Source: Diprion similis (lineage: Eukaryota > Arthropoda > Insecta > Hymenoptera > Diprionidae). From it: a DNA stretch of 64,000 nt. The notes beneath the pieces were generated by a model that saw only the letters and a program-made list of their open reading frames with translations, was not told where the DNA came from and searched no databases. How positions within the stretch are numbered: position 1 is the stretch's first letter; each line of letters opens with the position of its first letter. Both the position numbers and the translations under genes were made by a program. The stretch spans positions 15,832,001 through 15,896,000 of the forward strand of contig NC_060110.1 in the NCBI RefSeq assembly GCF_021155765.1, written 5' to 3'. Shown in pieces: positions 12,381 to 26,378 of the stretch.

Positions 12381-15100
12381 GTAGAGAAACCCACGTGTCG
12401 TTCCATTGTATGCCTACGAGTAAACGGTCGCTGGCTGTTTGGCACTTTGGTTGAATTTTGGTTATTTGTTTTTTTTTTTTTTTTAGTTTATTAGTATTAT
12501 CTTGTTTGCTTTTTTCACTTTACTCTCTCTCTCTTCTCTGCGTTAGAAACGATCGTTTGTTATTGTTGTCTGTGACACTGATCATCGTTCTCACTTTTGA
12601 AGTTACCTGGATCTGCGGGGGTTTTTCAATATTTTCGTTATTGAGATATTCGGCCATTTTTGTACGATTATTTCAAGACTTCTTTTTCAACTTTCATTAG
12701 TTGTGTGAACAATTCGTAACAGTGACATGAAGAACGTTCTTCAGTTTCAAAGTTGATCCCCAAAAACGGATAGTTTAACCCTGCTGACATAGTATTGGTG
12801 AGTACCGTCACGGAGTTATTCATCTTCTTGTACTTATATCGTGTATTTTTTTCTGCTGTCATTGTTATGTTTGGTCAATGGACCTTTGTCGCCTCAACGA
12901 TTAAACGCAATCGATCTTTGTTCATTATTTTACCTGTTATAAGATTTATGTACACATAATACGTACGAAATATTTTTGTCGAGATTTTTCGTTGAGACGA
13001 CAACAGTTGCTTCATTAGCCTGTGTTATACAGATAGTAATAATAATAACAACAACAATAATGACAATAATAATAACTCGACCGATAATTCAAAGACGTGC
13101 AGAGTATTTGTTAAAATGAAATATAATTGACTAATGGGAAAGTCGTTCAATGTCCATAAACAAATGGAGAACAATGTAGTTTGTACGTCAGATAGAAATA
13201 TGCGACCGAAGGTATTTATTTCGGGTTCCTTTCAAGTGATAACCTGTTCGGAAGCTAATCGGAATTCAGAAGCATTCGAGGGAAATTAGTTAACCGTGTT
13301 TTAATCAGCTCGACTCACTCCAAGTGGGCCAAAAGAAGATAAGAGAGGACACACGGTGCCGCTCCTACCGAAACGTATTCTGGCCTGTAACCCGCATCAA
13401 TTTCTGTCCTCTGGATCATGATGTTCGTTGCAGTCGAGACTTCTCGCATTTGCGTTGTATAAACGAAGTAATATGGACGGCAATGAGAACTAACCGAGTA
13501 AAAAAGCACTGAGCGTGAATTACAGGCAAAACAATAAGCAGATTTAAATGTAATCACAATTTAAGAAACCATGAATTCAATGATAATGAAAGATTTTCAC
13601 TGCAGAGCGTTGATCACTGCAAAACATTGTAGGTCTAATCGTCTTGGTGTTACGCGTCTTCCTCTCGTCTCGAAGAAATACGTTGGCAATGGTTTTTTTT
13701 TTCAATGTATGACATAAGAAGCGAGAAAGACTCGTCAGCAGTCTCCCACACTTTGTATGGACTTACGATTTTGCGCAAGGGCATTGAGATGCCTGCATGG
13801 GGGAGGGGGACACGAAACTCTGACAGCCGATTTTTGTTATGGTATTTGGTGCTACTCAGAATCCGAAATCTCTGTACCTGACCTGAGATAATCCCATCCT
13901 GGGGTCCCATAGAATACACGCTCGGTCCCCCATGGACAGAAATGGTAACCTTAGGGGTGTAGGCCAAACCCCGGTTATTGTCACGGTGTAGCGAATCTCA
14001 CAGCGTTGTCACCCTGAGCTGTGTGCTCCTAGTTAGGGGAAAATTGTGCGTTTCCTTCTCTCTGGTTTTGGAAAAGGGGATCGAAATGTCCGTCTTTCTG
14101 TATATCTATGGGAAAAAATTTTCCAAGTTTACTTCTCCTCTTCTCAAATCGAAGAACCGTTTCCCCGCAGAATATGGGTCTCTTATATTTCTATACATGA
14201 TTCATTGCCCTGAAAATAAAATTACTGCAATTCTTTACTAACGATAAGCTGTCTGTAGAAGGTTTAATTTTTATTCTGAGAAAGCAGTATTAGATATAGC
14301 TCAAATTGCGTGAAACTTCATTCATCGAACCAAAACTGAACAAATGAATTGTAAACGAACGTTACGTCAATACCCTTGTCATAAATTCCTCCCAAGGATT
14401 AGCCGTGGACCGACAGCAATTCTATTTTGAACACGGTACTGTGTATAGTTTTCATTGCTCGACGGTCTTTCATCAAACTAGTGATGAAAAGATTTTGTTA
14501 TTAGCTTGCAAGAATAAATTCAAAACATACCTCGTCGACCGTTTTTTCATCACGAAAATTGCGATCTTCTTTGAGTTGCAAGAGATGAGTTTCAAGGATT
14601 TTTGAACTGTGATAAGCTGTCTGAAAAAATAACGAGGTTATATTAATACGCTGGTTAAAAACCTTGATCACATAGAACCAAAACGAAGAACCGGACCTCA
14701 GTGATCGTTGTACATGAAACAAATCTATAATACGAGAATAAAGTCACCGTCTAACGATCGCCCGTATACCAAAACCGGCAATGAACGGAGGTCCGTTACC
14801 AGCAACATCCGTTGGACGAAAATAGAAGAGAAAAGATACGTAGAAAGAGTGAATCTCACCTATGAACCGTGGGCAACCGTTAGATCGAGTTCGGGCCGTT
14901 TTGAAATTTTTAATCGCGGCTAGAAACGTCTGCAAACGGGGATAGCGACTCATAGTACGGGACGAAAGGTCCCGAACGGCGATCCTGACGAACCGGTATC
15001 TTCCCGCAGGACCGTTGCAATTTCTTCTCCCCGCCTCCCAAATGGGAAAGACAACTTGTGGGGTGTGACTTGTCCTCGTCTGTAAGAATACCGAACATAC
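12381..15100. other. Gene-free AT-rich DNA
   Basis: Begins with a T run of about 15 (12,470-12,484) and includes an AAT/AAC triplet tract at 13,034-13,075. Small open frames have no recognisable features. No gene supported. Confidence 0.45.
13034..13075. repeat. AAT/AAC trinucleotide repeat
   Basis: Imperfect tandem AAT and AAC triplets over about 42 bases. Confidence 0.7.
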
Positions 15101-16536
15101 AGGTTTCATTCATTCGTATGTTAATGTCCCTCTCGTGTAGGTTTTTTGGCCGCGCATGACAAGGCAGAGCAAAGGAGAAAAAGCAGCAGAGAGAGAAAGA
15201 TAGAGAGAGATAGACGGATAGCACTGGCTTCCGCAGTGTCCCACCGAGGAATCTTGCGCGTTACACATTTGCATACCTCCGTCCCGCCTGGGGAATCCCT
15301 GCAGGTTACCTACCATCCGTGGGAACACAGGCCACGCGGCGTATCCGCTCTCCGCGTCTCAACAAAGTCTATAGAAGCGGATTCTGGTCTCTAGGTGTGC
15401 GTGTCCCGTCGCTGATGATCCCAACGGTCGGTTGCCGCGATCGTGCAACAAACGGACGGCGGAAGGACGGATCCGTCCGCGGGGGTTCGAAGGCATTGGC
15501 TGATGTGTCTGTGTGCGTGTGTATGTGTGGCAAAACACCACGGTCTCTCGAACAATGCGGTGTTTGGGTCGATTTTCGTTACGCGACCGCATTGTGCGCC
15601 ACCCGCTGCAGGAACCAACTTTGTTGGGACCTTTGTGGTCGAGGACGTTGCAGGCAAAGACCGTAAAGAGATACCAGCAGCTCTGTGTGCTACCTAGAGA
15701 CGTCCGAAACGTTGGACCACCACGAGTCTCGTCGAGCCAATGCAATTAGCAACAATGCCGAGCGGCCCCCCGCCAGGATGCAGCCGAGCAGCTCTCTGCG
15801 CCTCCAACGCGTTGTACGACCTTTCAACTTGCATAAATCTTGACGCGTATATCAAGCCGAGTTTTGTATACGTTTTTACGGCCTCGCGTCGCCACTGCAG
15901 CCGGTGACTTCGCGCCATTCGACTCGGTAGTAAACATATCGAAGGTGGGTATTTATCCCGGTAACCAACATCCACCTTCACGCATATTTTTACCGGCAAG
16001 GTGAACTACGCGCAACGTGCAGGGTATTGACCGCCGACTTATAATGCGACACCTTTGATTTTCCTCTTACCGATTTACGATCGGTACAATCCGCTCCCCT
16101 CGTACGACGATATTTATTATCAAATTATTGTTTGGAAATTGCTGTAAGAAATACGTTATTAAAGGTGTGCGAGTGTAGTAGAACGTAATGTATATGCCTG
16201 AAAAAGTATATTTGAGATAAGCGCGGAGCGAACGATTTATTGTAGATCTTGCACGATAAATAAAACTTTTACTTCAAAAGTAGTAAGATTCGTACAATAT
16301 TTTAGAGGATCCATTTTCATGCACTTCAATTATTTCCTTTAACAATTTACCATTCGTATTATGTGTATAGTGTAACATTATTTATTGTTGACCGTTTATA
16401 AGTTGTTATGTCCATTAAGATAGTAAACCGTTGCGAAGGCATTAACCGAAACACTTCCATGATCGGATTCCTTGAGAATGCAATGGAACGTAAACAGTAT
16501 TAGTATCAGTGCTTTCGCTAATCGACATCCGGTCGA

Positions 16537-16568
16537 TATAAAGACCTGGACGGAGGCGTGCAGCGTGT
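16537..16568 (+). promoter_or_regulatory. Possible TATA-type promoter
   Basis: A TATAAAG box at 16,537-16,543 is followed 25-30 bases later by a GCAGCG segment that could act as initiator. No downstream coding exon is recognised. Weak candidate. Confidence 0.15.
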
Positions 16569-17624
16569 TCTTCTACTGATGTTATAAATATCGCTAGATC
16601 ATCAATTTCACTTTATCATTATACACAGGATGCATAACGCGCTCAACGAGAGACGACGCAGTTTCTAATTAAGCCGAATTGACTCAAGAAAAATAAAAAA
16701 TAATCGTTTTTTGGTTTGCTCAAATTTCAAGTTAACAAATCCCAGTGAATTTTCTTGTTCTTTCAACCGCGGAATCTATTTAAATGATCTTTTTATCCGC
16801 GAGTAATATTTTACAATCAATTTTTCAAGATCACACAAACATGATCGGGTATGAACGTGAATGATACATCGATCCATGCAACAAGCCGTTGAATGGCAGC
16901 CTAGTATCGGATAGGATTGCAAGACTAACAAATCAAAAGGACGGTCTGTACCGTTAACAAAAGAAAGTCTTGTTTATCGTTACAATAAGAAGATCGACGA
17001 AAGATCTGCCGAAAGAAACGTTCTTTCTACATTCTTCTAAAGGAAATGTTGTCGATCCGATGCATTACGAAGATATTCTTTATCCATCAGTTTCAGAATG
17101 TTTCTCATAGCCAGAGTGTACGCGATTAGATTGATTAGCCCCGAATCGACCGGTGCATATATATAATGGCCTGAATCACGCGGTGTGAACCATTCGAACC
17201 ATTCGATCGGTTGGCCACTGCGGTCGTCGGTGAAACGCCATTCGAGCATTCGTTCCCTCCTGCTGCATACACACCGAACCGCGACTTTCGGCTCGGATCA
17301 TGAGTTTTTTCACGGTGTTATAAGGGGCCGCGATGCGGAAGGCGGAGAACCCGGGCGTCGACGGAAAGAGCTCACGGATCTTCGTGTGTGGTCCTCGCGG
17401 CCAGCGAGAGGTGTCATTCCCCGTCGTGTGTGGCGCAGACCGTAGCACCAAACTATCGCGCATTTTTTCCCCCTCTTTTCGCCTCTACAGGCTTGGTGAC
17501 ATCTTACGATATCCTCTTTTAGTTCGCTGCTCTGTATATGGTCACCGCTAAGACCGGCTGAAAGAGGACAAAGAGAACCTCGTGGGCGCCGTAGGTGATG
17601 CAGGCCCGTGTATGAAGGGAACGA

Positions 17625-17680
17625 TGGAAAGAAAGAGAGAGAAAGAGATAAAGATAGAAAAGAATCGAAGAGTGATAAAG
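17625..17680. repeat. GA-rich tract
   Basis: Low-complexity purine run of AAAGAGAG-type units. Confidence 0.5.
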
Positions 17681-20367
17681 AACGAGGACACAGGGTTTAT
17701 TGCCGGTGGAGAATTAATGCCGATAGATACCCCGAGAAGTGCGTAATTTTCTTTTTTCTTACTTCTCTTTTCACTCATCCTGCGTTCCGTCCTGCGGTCC
17801 GAAAAACACCTCTACGGAAATCCTTTGCAGTAATTACCGTTCGGAGCCTTTGGTCTCAAAAAGATCCTAATCTTTTCCCTAAACGCCCACGCAAGCCAAT
17901 AATTAATCACAAATTTCACACCTCGGTGGATTCACGCTGCTGCTGCAGCCCTCTATACGCGTCGAGGGTGCAGAGGGGTGTGCGGCATTAGGTATACCCG
18001 TGCGCACTAGACGGTGCAGACCTGCGGGACACTCCTTCTGGGTCTTCCCCCGAACGGCGGGAATGAATAGGCCTGAGACGCTTCACCGTAAAAGGCCATG
18101 AAACTCCATGGAACACCGTGGTAGTGCGACGAATGGGTAAACTGACCCGCATTGACAAATGATTTGGTTCTACGGTGATGCAGTCTAGGTGCGGAGACCT
18201 CCCACGTCGCCTGTCTGCCGTCGGCTCGGTCAAGAGAGACGAAGAGAGAGAGAAAGAGGGAGAGAGACGGTGTCTGGTAAACGATCCTTCAATTTTCCGG
18301 CATCCTTCTTACGCAAGGCCTCTACGAATGTATACCTATATATGTGTACGGATGTATAGGTATATAGGTATAATACATCAAGGATGTGACGTAGCTGCAT
18401 GGGTAATTGACGGGTTCGCGGAGGTTCGCGGTTAACATCGACGCCCAATTTCCTTACATTTTATCAAGTGATTTGGTCCCGAGTTCCGTGATGCTCGTAG
18501 CCTTGCAAACGTTCATTATGTAAACTTGACGTGTCAGTAGCTTGAAGGGTTGATAACTGGGAACGTCGGTTTTGAAGAAAAAAAAAAGTGTGCAAATGCG
18601 CGGTCCGATCGCAAGCTGAAGACGGGCCGCAACTCTCGGTGAGAAAGAGAATAAAAAGCAATCCAGTCTCCCCCCGTTGCCCTTCATTTTGAAAATCAAC
18701 ATAATATATTCCTCCCAGGGGGCCGGATGCCCCCTGTAATTTGAACCCGAATGGATGGATCCGGCGATACGGTATCCCCCCGCAGAATGCATTTCCATAA
18801 TTCGTTCTTTAAACATTATTTTTAATAGGTTCGTGGCGCCAGCAACCGACAAAGGGGCTAAGGGCAAGGGCGAGTGAGTTAGTTATAGCAATATACCTGT
18901 GGACGCGCATATACGCGTCTACACGCCAGCAGCACACGCACACCTACGAACGGGGCTGCGAGAATAGGTAAAAGTAGCCATTCGAGTCGAGTCCCGCGTC
19001 TCGGCTCCGCGTGGGATTCGCAAAGGATTTCAGGAGACGACGGGTGAAAGTTCAGATGCAGTCGATCCTCTCACGCTGCTACGCAGACGCGTGGGGTGTC
19101 TCTTCGGGGTGAAACATAAATACAACTCATCCGAACGGAACGGCACGGCCTCGTACCGTTCACCGTATTTTCCCAAAACACGACATTGTCCCCGGATCCT
19201 CCCGCTGGCTGCTGCTGCTGCTCCTCCACAGGCTGCGTGTGGTCCTCCCTCGCACATACATAAAACGACTCCGTTTACAAGAATCTGCCGGGATTTGCAT
19301 TTCCTTGGCGCATGGAGGGTATAGCGGAGGGTATAATACGCCGGTGTTTACATTTGTCGAAGGGTACACGGGGGGCCCCTCTTTTCCTTGGGACAATATT
19401 GGACGATGGCCCGACCGCAGTCAGCCTCTGCACTTTCGTCGGGGGAACCACCTTGCAGGCATTCTTCTTCTCTTTAATTCGTTCTTGAGGGTAAGGTAAA
19501 CAAGAAGACTTAGAATCGAAGAGAATTTATAATTACGAATTGATCACATCCTCGATAGAAAATATAAATAAATATGCACGGTGTTAGAATCGCGAAATGG
19601 TTTCATTCTTCTTCGTGGTAGAACAATAGACAAAAAAATCAGAGGTACAATTATTCGTCCGACTTTAAGGTATACACACGAAATCGCGCCGGTGGGGCTA
19701 ATTTATCGTTTATCCTGGCTAAGAGTGGAATATTAATATTGCAATGGCGTGTCGAGCTCGAATATAACGAACGAGACAGAGTACGGCTACTGGTCGCAGC
19801 GGGAGACCGCGGTAGGGGTCCAGGTCCACGTCCCGCAGCCGCTGCTGCTGTTGCTACCAAGAAGATTCCCCGCTCTTGGTCCCTTCCTCGGCCCCCGAGG
19901 CATCATCAACAACAACCACCGTCCGCGGCGGCGAGCGGCGGACTATATATTTCGGTTTGTTCTCTCGGATGTGTACAATATAAGGTAGTACATGTATCTG
20001 CCCCTCCTCGTAACGTCTCCGTTGCAGTGCGGCCTCTAATGTCCTTCTCTCGAGGATCATGCGAGCGGCAACGATTTGTCTGCGTGTGCGTAAACGGGCT
20101 TCATACCACACGCACCTTATTCTCGGAAGCGCTGCAGGATCTGTGTGTGTGCGAGTGCGAAGAGTACCCCGGAGGAAACGATGGGATTAACCAAACGAGC
20201 CACCCGAGTTATTCATCTTCGGTTTTCAGGCATTCTTCATAATTATCATCGACCGGCCCTGAGAATCTGCAGAATTTTTCGTCAGTCCTCAGACACGTCG
20301 ACATGCGGAAAGGGAAGGAAGGGAGAGAGAAAGAAAGAGAGATCTCTTCGCAGACAAGACACGATAA

Positions 20368-20383
20368 GGGGGGGGGGGGGGGG
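20368..20383 (+). repeat. Poly-G run (16 G)
   Basis: Sixteen consecutive G followed by CAGGG. It could form G-quadruplex structure and is a likely site of sequencing length error. Confidence 0.85.
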
Positions 20384-22017
20384 CAGGGAGAACGCGAGAA
20401 GACAAGAATGCCCCTTAAGCTGCTACCGGGCTGATGGGTAATTTGAAGACTATACCTCTTCCTGGACTGACCGAGAGATATTTCGGATCGGTATGAAATC
20501 TAAATGAAAAATCTTTCGGCCCCTATCGCCGCGGGATCTTAATCTATAAATACCCTCCATATTTCCTCCGGGGTTTCGAACGACGACACTCCGCCATCAG
20601 CGCCGAAGAAGGAAGAAAGAAGAAGGGTGTGCGGCGTGATACTGACGGCTCTTGGCCCGGGCCAGGATCAAGAACAGGACCAGAACCCGAGTCGCCGTAG
20701 TGTCGGCATCTTCTCTACCTGTTTGCCCCCTTCCGAAGATCAAAAGGTGCCGCCCCGCGGCACCGTTGTTCCCGGGGTGTCATATAGAGTGGCATCGGGG
20801 AGATAGAGCCTCCCATAACCTGCCCTAATGGTCCGGATGAATCTTTGGATCCGGGGGTGGCTTCACCCTTAATAAAACGCAAATATACATCAATTTTATC
20901 TCGCACCGATCCGAAGAGAGGAAATTATTCGTTTACGAATAAAACTAAATGTTCGTCACAAATTCAAAATTATCATTTTGTATACGTGTATCTGTCATTA
21001 TTATTAATTTTATTCGTCAGTAGATAATTAATATCCAGACGACACAGGTACTTCGTGCTGGATCGTTTCAGTCTGAAATTTGAGAGAAAAAAGGAATGGA
21101 AAAAAAAAGAAAAGACTATTTATAAGAAACCAATTAAAGTCTGCTGGAAATTAAGATTACCTAAGTTGCACCGTATATCAAAGTGATTTACCTGCTTGAA
21201 TGAAAATTGTAGAGCAAAAGATTTATGCCACAATTCCATACCTACGTATGTATGTCCTTTCGATGATGCGATGTCACAAGAATGCCTAATCACTCCTTTT
21301 CTGCAGCAATGAACTGTTCCTTCATTTTTTCACTTTTCCCTTATCATTGCGCACGATCTTTGGCATGATGGAGTCGAACCGTGTATTCGTATCATCGCAG
21401 TGTTCCGGCTTGGGCGTGACTGCGCGAGGCAGAGGGAAAGAAAGCGGCTACGAGGCATCGTATTGTTGCCAAGCTGAATATCGTTGTAAACGGCACATAC
21501 GACAGAGCGCACGTGACAAGGTTGACATTGAGTGCCTACACCTAGTCACTCGCGATATCGCCGTTTTGAGATATATCCCCCGTAAAGCAAAGCGTAACCA
21601 GTCTAGACGCGATGTAAGATTAGTTATCTGCGTCTGCGAGATGTTTCAACTGCGAACATTGTACGATGTTGTAACATACTGCACCTGGATACATGCTTGT
21701 CGCTGAAAAAGTTATAACCACTTAACTGTTGACTCAAAGCCGATTGTCAGATAAGAATATAGAAGAAAATTCACCGCTTCAAAGCTCCTACCTTTGTACG
21801 GGTGTTAAGTCTTCGCTTCCTAGCCGGACTTACCTCGGGCCTCATTTGATTATTATTGGAATATAGGCTGCTCGATGGACTTTGTTCGAATACGATAATT
21901 TGACTTTGACAATCAGATTTCAGACATTGTATATCCTTTAAGACCTCTTATCGATCTGCGATGAATATGAAAAAAACAGCCTACCAGTCAAAGATTCTGC
22001 CGCATCTGCGAAGCAGG

Positions 22018-22081
22018 ACCGTTTCAAAATCTATTATAGACGTGGAGCGAGAACAAAGCGTAGTTTTAATTTTGAAACGGT
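22018..22081. repeat. Perfect 13-bp inverted repeat, 38-base loop
   Basis: The segment at 22,018-22,030 (ACCGTTTCAAAAT) is exactly complementary to 22,069-22,081, so the DNA or a transcript could form a stem-loop. The loop is unstructured by eye. It could be a small hairpin or a trace of a mobile element. Confidence 0.6.
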
Positions 22082-23296
22082 TATGGGGATGCACGTGATG
22101 CAGCGGCTCCTTTTCCTCGTATAAATACCTCTAGGAAAAGTGCGCGAGATTGCAAGCCACCGCGTCTCAAGTACTCGAGTATAGGTACACGTAGCCCGCA
22201 ACGTGCATGTAAGGTCTTGCACAGCGGGGGTATATTTCGAGTAGAACCATAAGGTATTTTAGTTTCGCTGTTGGGGGCTCGAAGGAGTTTTTTAAATACC
22301 CTTTGGTTGGCCTCCAAGAGGCTAAGAAGTGGTCCCTGCCTCTAAGGGCCGTGGGAGAGCCCTAATACGTTTTCACTGCTTATATTTCGCCGTCCGACGA
22401 CGAGGCGTAGAAGGATTGGAAAAAAAGGAAATGGAATCGAAATCGATTTCACAATGCGCCTGGGTCGATAAATATTTATTACGTATATGTTGCCATAAAC
22501 GTGCCATAAGGCATCTGAGACGTACAAATGTTACTGAAAAATTTCAACGAATCCAAGCCCCGGTTTCACGAGTAAAGTGGACTTACACACAACGCACGCG
22601 ATAAACGAGGGGAAAACAATGTCGCGACATGACGAATAATAAAATTCGATCTTCCGCAGTGCTATATATTAGAAAAACCCGAAGAAAGTCGTTAAGATCA
22701 TTCAGATAAAATCGTTTAGAGCGAGCAGCATGCCTCGGAGAAGATCATCTTGGCAGTTAAGGCGCGGAACATTGTGGCGGCCGTGTTTCCCGAGACATTC
22801 TCAACTTTTCAAATCCTATCTTTAACCCGGCATCTCGGTCGTCGCCGAAAATTTTTACAATTTCGTACGCAGGTACCTTTTTTCCCTACTTTCATCTTTA
22901 ATTCTTTCTCTGCGGTTTTACGCAGGTTATAGATACTCGTATTTTATGGCAAAAACGAAAATAATACATGCCTCGGAATTCTTTCGCTCACATGTGGCAC
23001 TTCATTCGGTAACTATTACTTTTCTGGTCCAAGGTTCGAACCACCGCATGTGCAGTATAGGTTCTTCAACCACTATATTACTCGGGTCATTTGCACCATT
23101 AATTCAATTCCAGACGGTAATTGACACACGTGTTAAGTTCGCGAGCTGATATGAAATGTAAGTAAGCAATGTATAATATACGTATGTTATACCTATTTGC
23201 GAACCTGCACCCTAGTCTTATGTTGCTACCACGTGCCATTTTTGCGCTTATAGGCCTATTTCGGAGATCAGAATATACGTTGGTTATAAAATGAAC

Positions 23297-23326
23297 GATC
23301 ATGATCATGATTATGATTATGATTAT
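23297..23326. repeat. GATCAT/GATTAT tandem repeat
   Basis: About five six-base units, GATCAT grading into GATTAT. Confidence 0.7.
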
Positions 23327-25465
23327 CTTCGACCTTGCTTGAATCGCGGAGTAAAAATATTTAAACAAGGATTAGAGGATTACGGATGGATATGGATAAC
23401 TGGTTACATCATATCCAGTTCAACTTCTCGATTCTCTGTTATTACTCAATTTTCTCACACCAACTCTCCCTTATCGTAATCTTTACGAGGAACGGATAAC
23501 TTTTTTTGTTTCTTTTTTTTTCTCATTCAAAGGACAAAAAGTTTGTTTGGAAATAAACTCACATTCAAACATTTTCCACATCGAATCAGAATAAAAAAAA
23601 GCAATTACAAATATTCATTATCGTAATGACTTCGTAATTATATTATACGCAACACTTACGTAATTCCTACTAAATCAGACTAGCTGGTATACATCATAAA
23701 CCTGTAAAAAAAAAGGATTATAAATCGCAGCGAGATTTGGCACGTGTGTTTATACGTCTATTCCGTACGCCTGCGTTTTGATATCTTCCACGCGCATGTA
23801 AATAAGTATAACTCTTGTTATATCGGATAACGCACACTAACGGTAATAAACGCTCGGTTCCCCTTTATCTACATTTATCGGCAAGAGATATCGCCTGGAT
23901 GGCCTAAAATTTTCCTCTCCAGCAGCGACCGGATTTCGCTTACACGTTACGTACACAAACTTGACGTGGAGCCTGTAGTTCGCGCAGTGTGATAACGCGT
24001 TAAGCCACAATTACAATATCAATAATAATCGATGTAGACACGATAACTAACCTTTTACATCAATTTTAATCACTCTGTTATCTGCGAGTATCAATTTCTC
24101 GGATGAAAGCGTCGCGGTGGGTGTAAATTTTACCGCAAGACAAGAATACTAATTGGACTCTGTATTATTGTTGTTTATAATACCTGCTGTAAATCATACG
24201 TATTACAAAAAAAAACCTGATCAAATACACACCTGTTTTAAGTAAATTCTATTATTCCAACGTGCGTAATATCTTTGGAATGTGTTATCAACGGTACATT
24301 AAACAAAAGCCCGCTGTTTTTAACTCAATTAAATTTTTAACAGACTTTATTTACTGATTCATAATTTTAGAGATTCTGATATTACATTGACGCTACTGAA
24401 CACTCAGTACCTCCGCGGTGCAGAAAGGCGAAAAATATAAGAACGGATTGAATATTCTAAACAAAATATCGAAATTCCGAAAAAAAAAACTCTCAAAATA
24501 TGTATAGAAAGGTCAAATATTGGATCTCTATCATCCATTCTGAGAATTCTTGCGCTCGAATAAACTCGTCAATCCTTGAAATTGAAAAATTGTGAACATT
24601 ACCGTACTCTTGCCTGAAAGTGCCACAATAGTTAGCTAATTTAGTTTGCTCAATTTGAAGTCCATCTCTAGATACATTTGCCAACGAACAAGATAATTTC
24701 CCGAACAGAGTTATCATGCGATCATTTAGCACTTGTTACGTAAGGTTGTTTCTCCCCACTTAAATACGCCGCAGACAGACATCGGCTATAGGGGGGACGT
24801 TTAACTCGGTGGGTGATAATTTATCTGATTCCTAAAGTAATCACCACACGTGAATACTGTGTGTGCGAAAGGATTAGATACAGCGGTTCGTAAATGGAAA
24901 AGTTACACAGAGTATTACTGTTCACGTGAGCAGCGAGTGCTTTTATTTCCATGACCCCGCCCGCTCGTCTGTGCAGCAGGATAAATTTCGGCGACGCGTG
25001 TGTTTATCGTATACCATTGCCAGGGCGAAAATTACTCTTTGGTAGCATTTATGACTATCTGTTAAAATCTATTCATTTCACGCAATTGATGGTGGTTCAG
25101 GAAAGAATCTGTACAAACACATTAGGAAAGGATTTGTCGAATTTTTCAATAAAATTTTCTTCTTTTTTAGTTATATGATGGATTTTTCGTGAATTGAAGA
25201 GAAACTTCTGTTTTTCGACATCAATTGGCATAATATTTGCCTGGAAAAATCTGTCCTCGATCGCTATCGATTGCTTATACCTCCGTCACAGATAGACAAT
25301 ATATTTCTATAACGCTAAACCAACTAACAAAGAAATTACCGCTTAACCGCCACTTACGACTTTCATGATCTAATATTAGCCATCGATGGCTTTTTCCAAT
25401 ACGCATATATATGTAATATGCCACCACATAAGAGCACGATCTCCTACTCTGGTAAATTTCCAACT

Positions 25466-25507
25466 TATTTATTTATTCATCCATCTATATATTTATCTAT
25501 CTATCTG
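25466..25507. repeat. ATTT/CTAT tetranucleotide tract
   Basis: Degenerate tandem ATTT units grading into CTAT units, ending just before a CTGCAG. Confidence 0.65.
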
Positions 25508-26206
25508 CAGTCAACGAGGCATCACAAGGCGTTTGATAGGATGAATTAAATTCACCCAATCTCTACGACGTCTCTGTAATCGAGTTTGGATTTTGCTTTA
25601 GTTCGCGCAATGTCTTAAAAACCAGCTACGAGAGGATTGTCAGATACGATACAATTATTTCATCTTCTAAATGTTGGTATACACGGCGACGAAACCACTT
25701 ATCAGATATTTTTTATTATTCGTTTTTTCTCATTTTTCCCAAGACAGACAGCTGAGGATTCATTTCGTTATGTTTATCATCAAAGCGATGTCTCTAGACG
25801 GCAGCGCGACAGACTTACAAAACGTATTTGCGGAGACCCAACGAAGCGCATACAAGGAAATTGGATAATTTCACTTTCAACCTTATCAGGCTTATTGTTA
25901 TCGAAAAACACGTCATTCTAGCCAAAGTAAAACATGTATGAAAAATATCATAATTCCCTGCGGTATTAGCGCGTAAATTTTTGCCTTTTCCGATAAAAAT
26001 TGATAAAATATAAAGGATTTATCTCACCGGCAGGGGGTCGAGTATCCGGTTACTTGCGGTTAAAACCAAGCAGATTATTTGCGCTGAAACATGCCGCGAC
26101 AAACTATATAAGATTACCGCACTCCAACGAGCATAATGAGCGCGCGTTGGATTGTCCGCGCCTCACGTATGTAGCCTCATGCCTGTGAATACGCGACAAG
26201 CAAAGG

Positions 26207-26212
26207 CACGTG
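26207..26212. promoter_or_regulatory. CACGTG E-box about 210 bases before the TATA box
   Basis: CACGTG is the core of sites bound by bHLH-ZIP factors, including the sugar sensor Mondo-Mlx. In Drosophila, sugarbabe is a known Mondo-Mlx-dependent gene. Here a full tandem carbohydrate response element (two E-boxes five bases apart) is not seen, so the link is inference. Confidence 0.25.
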
Positions 26213-26378
26213 TGGGGTCTTAGACTATTCGACGAACGTGTATAGGTGACCCGTGCTATCAACGCGTCATTCGCCAGACGTCTGATGATCTGAGAGCCGG
26301 GAACGAGGCCCGCCTGCAGCCGCGTCGCGGCGCTGCTTTGTGTGTGTTAGCAAGCATTCCGCGTTATCAATAGTTCTA

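Larger units (their letters stand above)
15101..20440. other. CpG-rich gene-free DNA with GA-rich tracts
   Basis: Alternating GC-rich and AT-rich segments. Purine-rich GAGA-type tracts occur at about 15,168-15,215, 17,625-17,680 and 18,236-18,268, and a palindromic TATA/TATG tract at about 18,327-18,376. The many overlapping open frames of 60-170 codons are explained by low stop-codon density. No coding exon with splice sites and protein-like composition was found. Confidence 0.45.

Noticed and set aside
23030-23050. GGTTCGAACC palindrome resembling a tRNA T-loop
   Set aside because: It is a self-complementary ten-mer with no surrounding cloverleaf.
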